DNA of 49,854 nt from CAYNMC01 sp964398365. Its GTDB lineage: Bacteria > Patescibacteriota > Microgenomatia > UBA1400 > CAYNMC01. Under the pieces are notes generated by a model. That model saw nothing but the letters and a program-made list of their open reading frames with translations. It made no database searches and had not been told where the DNA came from. Positions 16,338 through 24,388 of this stretch are shown in pieces. The stretch is from NCBI GenBank assembly GCA_964398365.1, contig CAYNMC010000004.1, positions 1 through 49,854 on the forward strand, written 5' to 3'. Made by a program: the position numbers and the translations under genes. Position 1 is the stretch's first letter; the number at the start of each line of letters is the position of its first letter.

Positions 16338-16790
16338 ATGAAAATCTCTTTAGCCAATATTACCAAACTTCGTTTGGAAACTTCCGCGGGCATCATGGAT
16401 TGCAAAAAAGCCCTTGTTGAAGCTAAAGGCAGCATGGAGAAAGCCAAGGCCATTCTTAAACAAAAGGGTTTGGCGATCGCGGCCAAGAAAGCAGATAAAA
16501 AAACCGAGGCCGGCCGGGTTGAGGCTTATACTCACCTTGACGGAAGAGCGGGCGCTTTGCTTAAATTAAGTTGCGAAACCGACTTTGTTTCCTGCCATGA
16601 AGAATTTAAAAAATTGGCTCACGAACTTTGTTTGCAGGTAACGGCAATGAAACCCAAAAGTGTGGCTGATTTATTGAAGCAGGAATATATTCGTGAACCC
16701 GGCAAGACTGTCCGGGAGCTGCTTAACGAGACGATTGTCAAAATGGGAGAAAATATTAAAATTGAGGAATTTTGTCGTCTAGAAATATAA
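16338..16790 (+). CDS. tsf: Translation elongation factor Ts (short form)
   Basis: Nucleotide exchange factor for EF-Tu. The N-terminal UBA-like module is clear (LRLETSAGIMDCKKALVEA), followed by the core CETDFVS that contacts EF-Tu. At 150 residues it is about half the length of the E. coli protein (283): the second core subdomain and coiled coil are missing and the C-terminus keeps VKMGENIKIEEFCRLE. Short EF-Ts also occurs in other reduced or organellar-type lineages. No obvious Shine-Dalgarno precedes ATG 16338. Confidence 0.93.
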   Translation: MKISLANITKLRLETSAGIMDCKKALVEAKGSMEKAKAILKQKGLAIAAKKADKKTEAGRVEAYTHLDGRAGALLKLSCETDFVSCHEEFKKLAHELCLQVTAMKPKSVADLLKQEYIREPGKTVRELLNETIVKMGENIKIEEFCRLEI

Positions 16791-16805
16791 GCGAGGTGAT
16801 TTTTT

Positions 16806-17375
16806 ATGGCAATTGATCTTGCCGTAAGAGAACGTTTTGAACAAGTTTTTTCTCATTTGAGCAACGATTTGAAAACCGTTAAGACGGGGCGGGCGAAACC
16901 CTCGTTGGTGGAAGATATCCTGATTGAGGCTTACGGCACCAGAATGCACCTCAAAGAATTGGCTTCTCTTTCGGCGCCCGACCCTCATCAAATTATTATT
17001 TCACCGTGGGATAAGAGTTTATTGGAGGCGATCTCGCGCGGTGTCAATGCGGCCAACCTTAATCTCAATGCCATTGTTGACGGTGAACTTATCCGTATAA
17101 ATATTCCTCCTTTGACCGCAGAAACACGAGAACAACTGATTAAGCTTGTGCGTCAAAAACTAGAATCAGCCAAGGTGATGTTGCGCCAGGTGCGGGCCGA
17201 AGCCAAAAGAGAAATTGAAGGACAAAAAGAAAAAGGTGGCGTCAGTGAAGACACCATTCACCTGGACTTGGAAAATCTTCAGAAAATGGTGGAAGAATAC
17301 GAGGAAAAACTCGAGTCTTTAGCCAAAAATAAAGAGGAGGAATTAATTTTCTCTTCCGCTCCGGGAGCGGCATGA
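16806..17375 (+). CDS. frr: Ribosome recycling factor with a REP-encoded C-terminal tail
   Basis: Splits post-termination ribosomes with EF-G. Family stretches: DLKTVKTGRAKPSLVEDI, IIISPWDKSLLEAI, IRINIPPLTAETREQL and VRAEAKREIEGQKEKG. Length 189 is normal (about 185). The last seven codons (SSAPGAA and stop) are written by REP-1, which begins at 17354 inside the gene; the conserved fold ends just before. So a REP insertion replaced the native terminus without breaking the gene. GAGGTGAT lies 6 nt before ATG. Confidence 0.96.
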   Translation: MAIDLAVRERFEQVFSHLSNDLKTVKTGRAKPSLVEDILIEAYGTRMHLKELASLSAPDPHQIIISPWDKSLLEAISRGVNAANLNLNAIVDGELIRINIPPLTAETREQLIKLVRQKLESAKVMLRQVRAEAKREIEGQKEKGGVSEDTIHLDLENLQKMVEEYEEKLESLAKNKEEELIFSSAPGAA

Positions 17376-17389
17376 TCTTGACGCTCCGG
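17354..17389 (-). repeat. REP-1, inverted copy at the left side of the RAYT gene
   Basis: On the minus strand it reads CCGGAGCG-TCAAGATCATG-CCGCTCCCGGAGCGG-AA. CCGCTC/GAGCGG makes a 6-bp hairpin with loop CCG, and the left CGGAGCG can alternatively pair with CGCTCC. It is inverted relative to REP-2 to REP-5, overlaps the 3' end of frr and supplies a TTGACG -35 box to the transposase. Confidence 0.9.
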
Positions 17390-17406
17390 TATTTAACGGT
17401 TATTAT
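17378..17406 (+). promoter_or_regulatory. RAYT promoter whose -35 lies inside REP-1
   Basis: TTGACG (17378-17383, within REP-1), a 17-nt spacer and TATTAT (17401-17406); ATG 17413 is exactly 6 nt downstream, giving a leaderless transcript. Confidence 0.55.
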
Positions 17407-17412
17407 TAAGTT

Positions 17413-18093
17413 ATGCCTGCCCGTGCGACACCTTTAGTTAACGATCATCTTTACCACATTATTAGTCGCGGCATAAATTCAATTCCCATTTTTAAAAGCA
17501 AGGTCGACTACCAATTTTTTACGCAAGCCTTTTGTTACTATCAAAACCGCAAACCTCAAGTAAAATTTTCTTTATTTAAAAAATTATCAGTAAGTCAAAG
17601 GAATGATATCATTGCCAGCCAACGGCATCACCAAGATTATCTTGTGCAAATTATTGTTTATTGTTTGATGCCCAACCACTTTCACTTTATCTTGAAACAG
17701 GTGACAGAAAAGGGAATTATTAATTTTATAAGACTGCTCAATAATAGCTATGCTCATTACTTTAATCTTAAGTATCAGCGAAAGGGCAGTCTTTTTGAGA
17801 GTAGGTTTAAGGCAGTTCTTATTGAAACCGATGAGCAGCTTGCTCACCTTTCCCGCTACATTCACCTCAACCCCTATAGCGGTCTGGTTATAAAAGACAT
17901 GCGGAGTTTGCTTAAATATCCTTACTCTTCACTTTCCGAATATTTAAATTTAGGTTCGGTAGAGATTTGTCATAAGGAGCTTTTGAGGAGTTATTTTCCT
18001 AAGGTTGAAAGCTATAAAAAATTCGTTCTTGACAGGGCTGACTATCAAAAAAAGCTTCAACTGATTAAACATCAATGTTTGGAGCCCGCCTAA
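17413..18093 (+). CDS. REP-associated tyrosine transposase (RAYT, Y1/HUH family)
   Basis: Single-strand DNA transposase that in other bacteria nicks REP sequences. The 226-residue protein shows the Y1_Tnp core: an N-terminal YHIISRGI strand, the HUH motif in CLMPNHFHFIL (about residues 87-97), a helix with AHYFNLKY and FESRFKAV, and SRYIHLNPYSGL. It lies exactly between inverted REP-1 and REP-2, the hallmark of RAYT loci, and three further REPs of the same sequence lie within 8 kb. It appears intact. A decayed relative is at 39881. Domesticated and mobilising roles are both described for this family; which applies here is unknown. Confidence 0.92.
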   Translation: MPARATPLVNDHLYHIISRGINSIPIFKSKVDYQFFTQAFCYYQNRKPQVKFSLFKKLSVSQRNDIIASQRHHQDYLVQIIVYCLMPNHFHFILKQVTEKGIINFIRLLNNSYAHYFNLKYQRKGSLFESRFKAVLIETDEQLAHLSRYIHLNPYSGLVIKDMRSLLKYPYSSLSEYLNLGSVEICHKELLRSYFPKVESYKKFVLDRADYQKKLQLIKHQCLEPA

Positions 18094-18096
18094 TTT

Positions 18097-18133
18097 CCCG
18101 GAGCGTCAAGATCATGCCGCTCCCGGAGCGGAA
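18097..18133 (+). repeat. REP-2, right side of the RAYT gene
   Basis: CCCGGAGCG, TCAAGATCATG, then the palindromic CCGCTCCCGGAGCGG and AA. It starts 4 nt after the transposase stop codon and is the inverted partner of REP-1. Confidence 0.9.
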
Positions 18134-18165
18134 AATTGAGAGTTTCTAAATTAGTAGGGGTTTGT

Positions 18166-18171
18166 TAAAAT
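18166..18171 (+). promoter_or_regulatory. Extended -10 box of rseP
   Basis: TGTTAAAAT is a TGn-extended -10; the hexamer TAAAAT is 18166-18171 and GTG 18178 follows after exactly 6 nt, implying a leaderless GTG start. Confidence 0.55.
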
Positions 18172-18177
18172 ACTGCC

Positions 18178-19326
18178 GTGTTAACCTTTTTGATTTTCGT
18201 TATCATTCTTTCAGTTTTGGTTTTTATCCACGAGCTGGGTCATTTTTTGGCGGCAAAAAAAAGCGGCGTTAAAGTGGAAGAGTTCGGTTTTGGTTACCCG
18301 CCTAGGCTTTGGGGGAAGAAAATTGGCGAGACGATTTATTCTCTAAACTGGTTGCCATTTGGTGGTTTTGTCCGACTTTATGGCGAAAATTATTTACCCA
18401 AAAGAAAAAAGAGTAAGACGGAAAGAGCCTTATGTTATAAACCAAAAAGGATCAGAATTTTGGTGGCGCTAGCGGGCGTTCTGGGTAATTTTTTTCTAGG
18501 GATTGTTTGCTTCTCAATTATTTATTCCGTGATTGGCATTCCTACTAAAGTTGATTATCTTGTGATTGAAGAGGTGGCAAAGGATTCGCCAGCCCAGCAG
18601 GCGGGGCTAAAAGCCGGCCAGATTATTCTCGGTGTTCAGAATAAAAGAGTTACCAAAGCCGAAGATTTTGTTGCCTTGGTTAAAGCCAATCAAACAGAAG
18701 AAATTTCTTTAATGTTAGCCGAAGGAAAGGGTAAACCGGCCAAAGAATATCGTCTTAAACCCCGACTCAACCCGCCTCCCGGCGAAGGCGCTTTAGGTGT
18801 GGCCATTTCCAATATCGAAATGGTTTTTTACCCCTTTTGGCAGCGGCCCTTTCGCGGCGCCATCATCGGCGTAAAAGAAGCTTTAAGTTGGGGTTGGGCG
18901 ATTGTTTTAAGTCTTGGACAAGCCCTTAAAGGCTTATTGACCGGTGTAATTCCCGAAGTCGCCGGCCCCGTGGGTATTTATCAGATCACCGCCGGCGTGG
19001 TGCGTCAAGGTTGGCTTTTGACGTTGCAATTTGTGGCGGTTTTATCCATTAATTTGGCGGTTTTGAACCTTTTGCCTATTCCTGCTCTTGATGGCAGCCG
19101 CTTGCTTTTTATTGGTCTTGAAGCCTTGACGCGTCGCCGCGTCAAACCGAAAATTGAAGAATATATTCATTTAAGCGGTATGGTTTTTTTAATCGGCTTG
19201 ATGTTACTAGTTACCCTTAATGATTTTTCGCGTCTTTTAAAGAATAACCCATTTTGGCAAAATCTTATTAATAGTATAATGAAAGAACTGAGGCAATTTT
19301 ATGCTTTATTCTCAACTTTTCGGTAA
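18178..19326 (+). CDS. rseP: Site-2 (RseP-type) membrane zinc metalloprotease
   Basis: Intramembrane protease cleaving transmembrane regulatory substrates. The first helix carries VFIHELGHFLAAKKSG (HExxH at about residues 18-22). A PDZ domain follows at about 125-205 (VAKDSPAQQAGLKAGQII). The third metal ligand motif NLLPIPALDGSRL is at about 300, between C-terminal membrane segments. 382 residues fits the family. GTG is supported by the -10 position. The last 26 nt overlap proS. No sigma/anti-sigma pair is visible nearby, so its substrate is unknown. Confidence 0.95.
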   Translation: MLTFLIFVIILSVLVFIHELGHFLAAKKSGVKVEEFGFGYPPRLWGKKIGETIYSLNWLPFGGFVRLYGENYLPKRKKSKTERALCYKPKRIRILVALAGVLGNFFLGIVCFSIIYSVIGIPTKVDYLVIEEVAKDSPAQQAGLKAGQIILGVQNKRVTKAEDFVALVKANQTEEISLMLAEGKGKPAKEYRLKPRLNPPPGEGALGVAISNIEMVFYPFWQRPFRGAIIGVKEALSWGWAIVLSLGQALKGLLTGVIPEVAGPVGIYQITAGVVRQGWLLTLQFVAVLSINLAVLNLLPIPALDGSRLLFIGLEALTRRRVKPKIEEYIHLSGMVFLIGLMLLVTLNDFSRLLKNNPFWQNLINSIMKELRQFYALFSTFR

Positions 19327-20542
19327 AACCTTAAAGATTGTGCCGGCGGAAGCAGAAACGGTTTCTCATAAGCTTCTGCTTAAAGCCGGTTTCCTTGACC
19401 GCGCCTTGACAGCCGGAGTTTATACTTTGTTGCCTTTGGGTTGGCGTGTTTATAAAAAAATTGAAAATATTATCCGCGAAGAAATGGACCGCATCGGTTG
19501 TCAGGAATTATTGATGCCTACCTTGCAGCCAAAGGCGTTGTGGCAAGAAACCAATCGTTGGCTTAAATACGATCCGCCTTTATTTAAACTCAAAGATCGT
19601 CATCAGAAAGATTTGTGTTTGGCGCCGACCCATGAAGAGGTTATCACCGATCTGGTGAGGCGTTTTGTTACATCCTACAAAGATTTACCCCTCTATCTTT
19701 ATCACATTCAAAACAAATTTCGTAATGAAATGCGTCCCAGCGGCGGTTTGTTGCGGACGCGCGAGTTTATGATGAAAGACTTATATAGTTTCCATCAGGA
19801 CAAAAAAGATTTGGATCAATTCTACACTTGCGTGATTGAGGCTTATAAAAACATTTTCAGGCGTTGCCATTTGGTGGTGAAGCTGATTGAGGCTTCGGGT
19901 GGCAGTATTGGCGGCGAGGTCACTCACGAATTTAATATGCTCTGTCCGACTGGTGAAGATAAAGTTTTATATTGCCCAAAATGTGATTTTGCTGCCAACA
20001 GCGAAATTTACCATCAGAAAAAGTGTAAAAAATGTCAAACGGTTTTAGTTGAAGGTCGGGGTATTGAAAATGGCCATATTTTTAAACTTGATACGCGTTA
20101 CGCTCAAGCCATGAATGCTTATTATGTAGATGCTTGTGGCCGAAAACAACTTCTTTGGATGGGTTGTTATGGTATTGGTTTGCAGAGATTATTGGCGACG
20201 ATTGTTGAAGCCCATCATGACGAAAAAGGCATTATCTGGCCAAAGACAGTGGCGCCTTATCAAGTTCATTTAATTCAGGTAGGCCATGAAGGTTTAAAGG
20301 AGGCAAGCTTTGCCCATAAAATTTATCAAAAACTCATCGAGGAAAAAATTGAAGTGCTGTATGATGATCGGGAAGTCTCTCCCGGGGTGAAGTTTAGCGA
20401 TGCTGATCTTCTTGGTTTACCCATAAGATTGGTAGTTTCCGAAAGAACTGCCGGCAGGGTTGAGTGGAAAGAAAGAACCAAGGAAAAAAAAGAATTGTTG
20501 AGTTTGGGGCAATTAATCAAAAGACTAAAAGAAAAAAATTAA
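19301..20542 (+). CDS. proS: Prolyl-tRNA synthetase (compact, no editing insertion)
   Basis: Class II synthetase charging tRNA-Pro. Clear class II stretches are motif 2 (FRNEMRPSGGLLRTREFMMKD) and motif 3 (MGCYGIGLQRL), with the anticodon-binding domain at the C-terminus. At 413 residues it lacks the ~180-residue editing insertion of typical bacterial ProS (about 570). A short Cys-rich hairpin, YCPKCDF and CKKCQTV, lies where the insertion would be. Without the insertion, clearance of Ala-tRNA-Pro would need a separate factor. Overlaps rseP by 26 nt. Confidence 0.95.
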   Translation: MLYSQLFGKTLKIVPAEAETVSHKLLLKAGFLDRALTAGVYTLLPLGWRVYKKIENIIREEMDRIGCQELLMPTLQPKALWQETNRWLKYDPPLFKLKDRHQKDLCLAPTHEEVITDLVRRFVTSYKDLPLYLYHIQNKFRNEMRPSGGLLRTREFMMKDLYSFHQDKKDLDQFYTCVIEAYKNIFRRCHLVVKLIEASGGSIGGEVTHEFNMLCPTGEDKVLYCPKCDFAANSEIYHQKKCKKCQTVLVEGRGIENGHIFKLDTRYAQAMNAYYVDACGRKQLLWMGCYGIGLQRLLATIVEAHHDEKGIIWPKTVAPYQVHLIQVGHEGLKEASFAHKIYQKLIEEKIEVLYDDREVSPGVKFSDADLLGLPIRLVVSERTAGRVEWKERTKEKKELLSLGQLIKRLKEKN

Positions 20543-20588
20543 AAACCCAGAATGGCCGAATTTAGATTTTTGAATTCAGGCTGCTTTT

Positions 20589-20625
20589 CCCGGAGCGTCA
20601 AGATCATGCCGCTCCCGGAGCGGAA
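20589..20625 (+). repeat. REP-3, just upstream of the DHH-like gene
   Basis: Same 37-bp sequence and orientation as REP-2. It ends 6 nt before ATG 20632. Its GGAG (20617-20620) is the only Shine-Dalgarno-like sequence before that gene, so the REP may supply the ribosome-binding site. Confidence 0.85.
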
Positions 20626-20631
20626 ATAAAA

Positions 20632-21495
20632 ATGGGGAAGACGATTGTGACGCATATGAATCCTGACTTGGATGCCTTAACGGCGGTTTGGCTGTTGAGG
20701 CGCTTTGGAGGTGAAGACTGGCGAGAGGCGGTCGTTAAATTCATTCCGGCGGGGCAAACTTATAAAGGCGAGAAAGTGGACAGCAATCCTGATGTTCTGC
20801 ATGTTGATGTGGGTTTAGGGCGGTTTGATCATCACCAACGGGCGGATGAGAAGGTTTGTGCCGCGACTTTAGTGCTGGACTATCTGATTAAAAAATCAAA
20901 ACAGTTTGCCGAAAACGAAGCCTTAAAGCGTTTGGTGGCGGTGGTTTTAGCTTTTGATTGGGCTAAACATTATCGCTGGCCAGAGATTAAAGAAGACAGA
21001 ACCGCTTTTTTCTTTTTTGAGCACGGCATTATTGAAGGTTGGCAACAGTTATACCGTAACCAATCGGAAAAACATTTAGAGCTTGCCTTGCCGGTTTTGG
21101 ACGGCATTTATGAGAATTTAAAAAGCAAGGTTGAAGCCGAAAGACTAATCCAGGAAAAGGCGGTAAAGTTTAAAACTCCGTGGGGTAAAGGCATTGGCGC
21201 CGAAACTGATATTTTTGGTTTTCTGGCCGTAGCGCAGGCTCAGGGTTATGCTGTTGTGGTGAGTAAAAGCCCAAAATTTGGTTATGTGCGCATTCATGCT
21301 TACGAGTTTGGTAAAATAAAAATTGATTTAAGTCCGGTTTGGGAAGTTTTAAAACAGAAAGATCCGGCCGCAACCTGGTTTTTACATGCCGGCAAAAAAT
21401 TATTACTGAATGGTTCGCGGGCTAACCCGGAGATGATTCCCACAAAATTAAGTTTAGGAGAAATTATTGAAGTTCTCAAAAACATTCATGATTAA
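20632..21495 (+). CDS. DHH-like phosphoesterase family protein
   Basis: The N-terminus VTHMNPDLDALTAVWLL matches the first metal-binding motif of DHH-type phosphoesterases (HxNxDxDA), and VDVGLGRFDHHQ supplies the DHH motif at about residues 57-70. Such proteins hydrolyse small phosphodiesters or nucleotides; the substrate is not evident. 287 residues, with no separate DHHA1 domain recognised. It overlaps the HIT gene by 8 nt, so the two are co-translated. Its ribosome-binding site appears to come from REP-3. Confidence 0.72.
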   Translation: MGKTIVTHMNPDLDALTAVWLLRRFGGEDWREAVVKFIPAGQTYKGEKVDSNPDVLHVDVGLGRFDHHQRADEKVCAATLVLDYLIKKSKQFAENEALKRLVAVVLAFDWAKHYRWPEIKEDRTAFFFFEHGIIEGWQQLYRNQSEKHLELALPVLDGIYENLKSKVEAERLIQEKAVKFKTPWGKGIGAETDIFGFLAVAQAQGYAVVVSKSPKFGYVRIHAYEFGKIKIDLSPVWEVLKQKDPAATWFLHAGKKLLLNGSRANPEMIPTKLSLGEIIEVLKNIHD

Positions 21496-21913
21496 AAATT
21501 TAAAAAATTGTCTTTTCTGTCAAATTGTTGCCGGAAAACTGTCGGCTTACCAGATTTATGAAGATGGGCAATTTCTAGCCTTTTTGGATATTAGGCCTTT
21601 GAATCCCGGCCATACGCTGGTTATCCCCAAAAGCCATTATCGCTGGGTGATTGACGTGCCGAACTTTGGTGAATACTGGACGGTGGTGGGTAAAATCGCT
21701 AAAATGATACAGAAAAAATTAAAGCCTGAGAGTTTTAATTTTGTAGTTTTAGGTTACGAAATTCCTCATGCTCACATTCATCTTATTCCGAGATTTGAGG
21801 CTGATGGTTTGGGGGCCACCCTTGATTGGCGTCAAAGGAAAGAATTAAGTGAGGAAACAATGTTGGCAATTAGCAAAAAATTAAAAATGGAGAATCCAGA
21901 TTTTAAAACTTAA
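21488..21913 (+). CDS. HIT family nucleotide hydrolase/transferase
   Basis: Carries NCLFCQIVAGKLSAYQIYED at the N-terminus and the histidine triad HAHIHLIPR near residue 97, typical of HinT/GalT-like purine nucleoside phosphoramidases. ATG 21488 gives 141 residues; the longer frame from TTG 21467 adds only seven and lies deep inside the upstream gene. It could act on AMP-linked metabolites, fitting the local purine theme, but no substrate can be assigned. Confidence 0.9.
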   Translation: MIKNLKNCLFCQIVAGKLSAYQIYEDGQFLAFLDIRPLNPGHTLVIPKSHYRWVIDVPNFGEYWTVVGKIAKMIQKKLKPESFNFVVLGYEIPHAHIHLIPRFEADGLGATLDWRQRKELSEETMLAISKKLKMENPDFKT

Positions 21914-21935
21914 GGAGGGGAGGTGTTTATGGTTT

Positions 21936-22121
21936 ATGGCTGTTGCTGTTCATGCCAAGCCGGGAGAGTCGGTCGATCAGGTGATCAAAAAGTTCAAGAA
22001 AAAAGTGCTTACCGAAGATATTTTAACGACGATTAAAGAGAAGGAATTTTATAAAAAACCTTCTTTGATTCGTAAAGAAAAGAAAGCAGAACTCAGAAAA
22101 CGCAAAAAACATCATGTTTAA
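21936..22121 (+). CDS. rpsU: 30S ribosomal protein S21
   Basis: 61-residue basic protein with KPGESVDQVIKKFKKKV and the basic C-terminus LRKRKKHHV, diagnostic of S21. Strong ribosome-binding site AAGGAGGGGAGGTG (about 21912-21925). An earlier ATG at 21929 is out of frame. The last 8 nt overlap ybeY. Confidence 0.93.
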   Translation: MAVAVHAKPGESVDQVIKKFKKKVLTEDILTTIKEKEFYKKPSLIRKEKKAELRKRKKHHV

Positions 22122-22515
22122 AATCCTGATTAAAGCCGAAGCGCGTTATCCTTTAGACAGGAAAGCCATCCGTGATAAGGTAAGAGAGGTTTTACACCAA
22201 CATGGGCTGAATGATGATGTGGTTTTGGAGATTGCGGTGGTGGGCGACCGCAAAATGGCGGCTTTAAATCAAAAGTACCGGAAGCAAAAAGGGACGACAG
22301 ACGTGCTTTCTTTTCCAACCTTAAATTATAAAAACAAAGAGAAGGAAACGTTTGTGCTTCCTCCCGACGGTTTATTGCATCTGGGCGAAATTGTAATTTC
22401 TTTTCCTCAGGCCCGTCGGCAAGCGATGCTTTACAACCATACGGTTGACAAAGAAATTAATATTCTGGTGGAGCATGGCCTTTTACACTTACTTGGTGTT
22501 AATCATGATGAGTAA
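22114..22515 (+). CDS. ybeY: rRNA maturation endonuclease YbeY
   Basis: Zinc-dependent RNase involved in 16S rRNA 3'-end processing and ribosome quality control. Diagnostic features: KGTTDVLSFP in the middle and the zinc site HGLLHLLGVNHDE at the very C-terminus (family HGxLHLxGxDH). The last family residues are trimmed, the protein ending right after NHDE; total 133 residues. It overlaps rpsU, a sensible partner for ribosome assembly. Confidence 0.92.
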   Translation: MFKILIKAEARYPLDRKAIRDKVREVLHQHGLNDDVVLEIAVVGDRKMAALNQKYRKQKGTTDVLSFPTLNYKNKEKETFVLPPDGLLHLGEIVISFPQARRQAMLYNHTVDKEINILVEHGLLHLLGVNHDE

Positions 22516-22536
22516 ATTGTAAAAAGATTTTTCTTT

Positions 22537-23994
22537 GTGACTTACTATCTTAAATACCGGCCACAAAAAATTGAAGAATTAGATTTGGCGCTGGTCCGTC
22601 AGCAGTTGAAGGCGGTTTTATCAGCGACTCATTTTCCTCACGCTTTTCTTTTTTCCGGTCCCAAGGGTTTGGGTAAAACTTCCGCTGCCCGGATTTTGGC
22701 CAAGTCCCTCAATTGTGAGAAAAAAGCTAAAAATGAAGCCGAACCTTGCAACCATTGCCCTTCCTGTCTTGCGATTACTCAGGGTATGGCTTTGGATTTA
22801 ATAGAAATTGATGCTGCCTCCAACCGCGGCATTGACGATATTAGGGCTTTGCGTCAAACCATCAAACTGGCACCTTCTACTTTTAAATATAAAGTCTACA
22901 TTATTGACGAAGTGCACATGTTGACACCGGAAGCTTTTAATGCTTTGCTTAAAACACTAGAAGAACCGCCAGCCCACGCCGTCTTTGTTCTGGCCACCAC
23001 CGAACCCCAGAAACTGCCGGGAACCATCATTTCCCGCTGTTTACAGCTTCATTTTAAAAAGCCAACTACGGAAGAGATTTTAAGAAGTTTAAAGCGGATT
23101 GTTGAAGCTGAAAAATTAAAGGTGGGTACAGAAGCTTTGACTCTAATCAGTCGTCATTCCGGCGGTAGTTTTCGCGACGCGGTGAAAATTTTGGAACAGC
23201 TGGCCTTTGGTCGTCAGGAAATCAGGGTAACAGACGTAGAGCAATTTTTAAAAGGCGGTGTTGAGTTTGCCTTGTTTGACTGGCTGGTTTACGTGCTTAA
23301 TCAAGAAAGTCAGCTGGCGCTTAAAATGTTGGCTGAGGCGGTTGAGCAAGGAGTGGATCTTAAATGGTTGGTGAGTGAAAGCTTGGAAAAGTTGCGTTGG
23401 CTTTTGCTGATTGAATATGGAGTGGTTAACCCGGAGACCGAAGCCGAAATCGCCTTTTTAAAAAAAATCAAAGTTCCCCTTAAGGAGGTAAGTAAGTTGG
23501 CAAACCTTCTGGACGAGGCCGGCCGACAGCTCAAAGAAGCGGTAATTCCCCAGTTGCCTCTTGAACTTGCAATCATGACTTGGGTCGATTTTTCGTTGAG
23601 CGGAGATGAACAGAAGATTCCGGTACCTTCAAAACCTTTCAATCATAAAAATCAAAAATCGGTAAAAACCACGCTGGCGGATATCCAAAAAAACTGGGAG
23701 AAAATTTTACAAACTTTAAGGCCTCACAACAGCAGCATTGAGGCACTTTTAAGAAGCGCCCGGCCTTTGACGCTGGAAGGCAGGTTGCTGACGATTGAAG
23801 CTTTTTATCCTTTTCATAAAGAACGCCTAGAGGAGGGTAAATGTCCGTTGGTAATTGAAAAAGTGCTCGCGGAAATTTTTGGTGAAGAGCTGAAAATAAA
23901 ATGTGTTTTGGGAGAAAGACAAGCGGAGAGAAAAAAGGAAGTGAGTGAAATTATCAAGGAAGATTTGACTGATATAGAAGCAATCTTTCAATAA
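22537..23994 (+). CDS. dnaX: DNA polymerase III subunit gamma/tau
   Basis: Clamp-loader ATPase. It starts YLKYRPQKIEEL, with P-loop GPKGLGKTSAARILA (about 44-52), four zinc-binding Cys in NCEKK and CNHCPSC, sensor/DExx box IIDEVHML, the LLKTLEEPPAH segment and SRC sensor (ISRCLQLHF). 485 residues; the C-terminus is shorter than tau proteins with a polymerase-binding domain. GTG start. It precedes ybaB and recR as in many bacteria. Confidence 0.96.
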   Translation: MTYYLKYRPQKIEELDLALVRQQLKAVLSATHFPHAFLFSGPKGLGKTSAARILAKSLNCEKKAKNEAEPCNHCPSCLAITQGMALDLIEIDAASNRGIDDIRALRQTIKLAPSTFKYKVYIIDEVHMLTPEAFNALLKTLEEPPAHAVFVLATTEPQKLPGTIISRCLQLHFKKPTTEEILRSLKRIVEAEKLKVGTEALTLISRHSGGSFRDAVKILEQLAFGRQEIRVTDVEQFLKGGVEFALFDWLVYVLNQESQLALKMLAEAVEQGVDLKWLVSESLEKLRWLLLIEYGVVNPETEAEIAFLKKIKVPLKEVSKLANLLDEAGRQLKEAVIPQLPLELAIMTWVDFSLSGDEQKIPVPSKPFNHKNQKSVKTTLADIQKNWEKILQTLRPHNSSIEALLRSARPLTLEGRLLTIEAFYPFHKERLEEGKCPLVIEKVLAEIFGEELKIKCVLGERQAERKKEVSEIIKEDLTDIEAIFQ

Positions 23995-24024
23995 ACTAAA
24001 TTGAGAGCGAGGAGGTGAAAATAA

Positions 24025-24312
24025 GTGTTTGATAAACTTAAGCAGCTAGCGGAACTTAAAAAAATTCGCGATCAAGCCATGAACCTACAGCGCCAGCTTG
24101 CAGCCGAAACTTTTACTTTGGAAGAAAAAGGCGTAAGGGTGGTGCTTTCCGGTGACCAGAAAATTCAAGTTTTGGAAGTTGACGGCGTTCAGGAAGAACG
24201 CATTAAAGAAACCCTGAATAAGGCCTTGAAGAAATCTCAGGAAATGGCTGCCAAGAAATTACAGCAGATGGGTGGTGGTTTGACAGGAATGTTGGGAAAG
24301 ATGATGGGATAG
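24025..24312 (+). CDS. YbaB/EbfC nucleoid-associated protein
   Basis: Small dimeric DNA-binding protein usually encoded between dnaX and recR, as here. 95 residues beginning MFDKLKQLAELKKIRDQ, with a VVLSGDQKIQVLEVD beta-hairpin and a C-terminal helix ending in a Gly/Met-rich tail. GTG start with a strong GAGGAGGTGA ribosome-binding site. Confidence 0.9.
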   Translation: MFDKLKQLAELKKIRDQAMNLQRQLAAETFTLEEKGVRVVLSGDQKIQVLEVDGVQEERIKETLNKALKKSQEMAAKKLQQMGGGLTGMLGKMMG

Positions 24313-24388
24313 TTAAATAAGGCAAAAATCAAAATGAAATATTAAAAATTAAAATTTTTTTAGCTTTTACTTTTCATTTTGAATTTTA

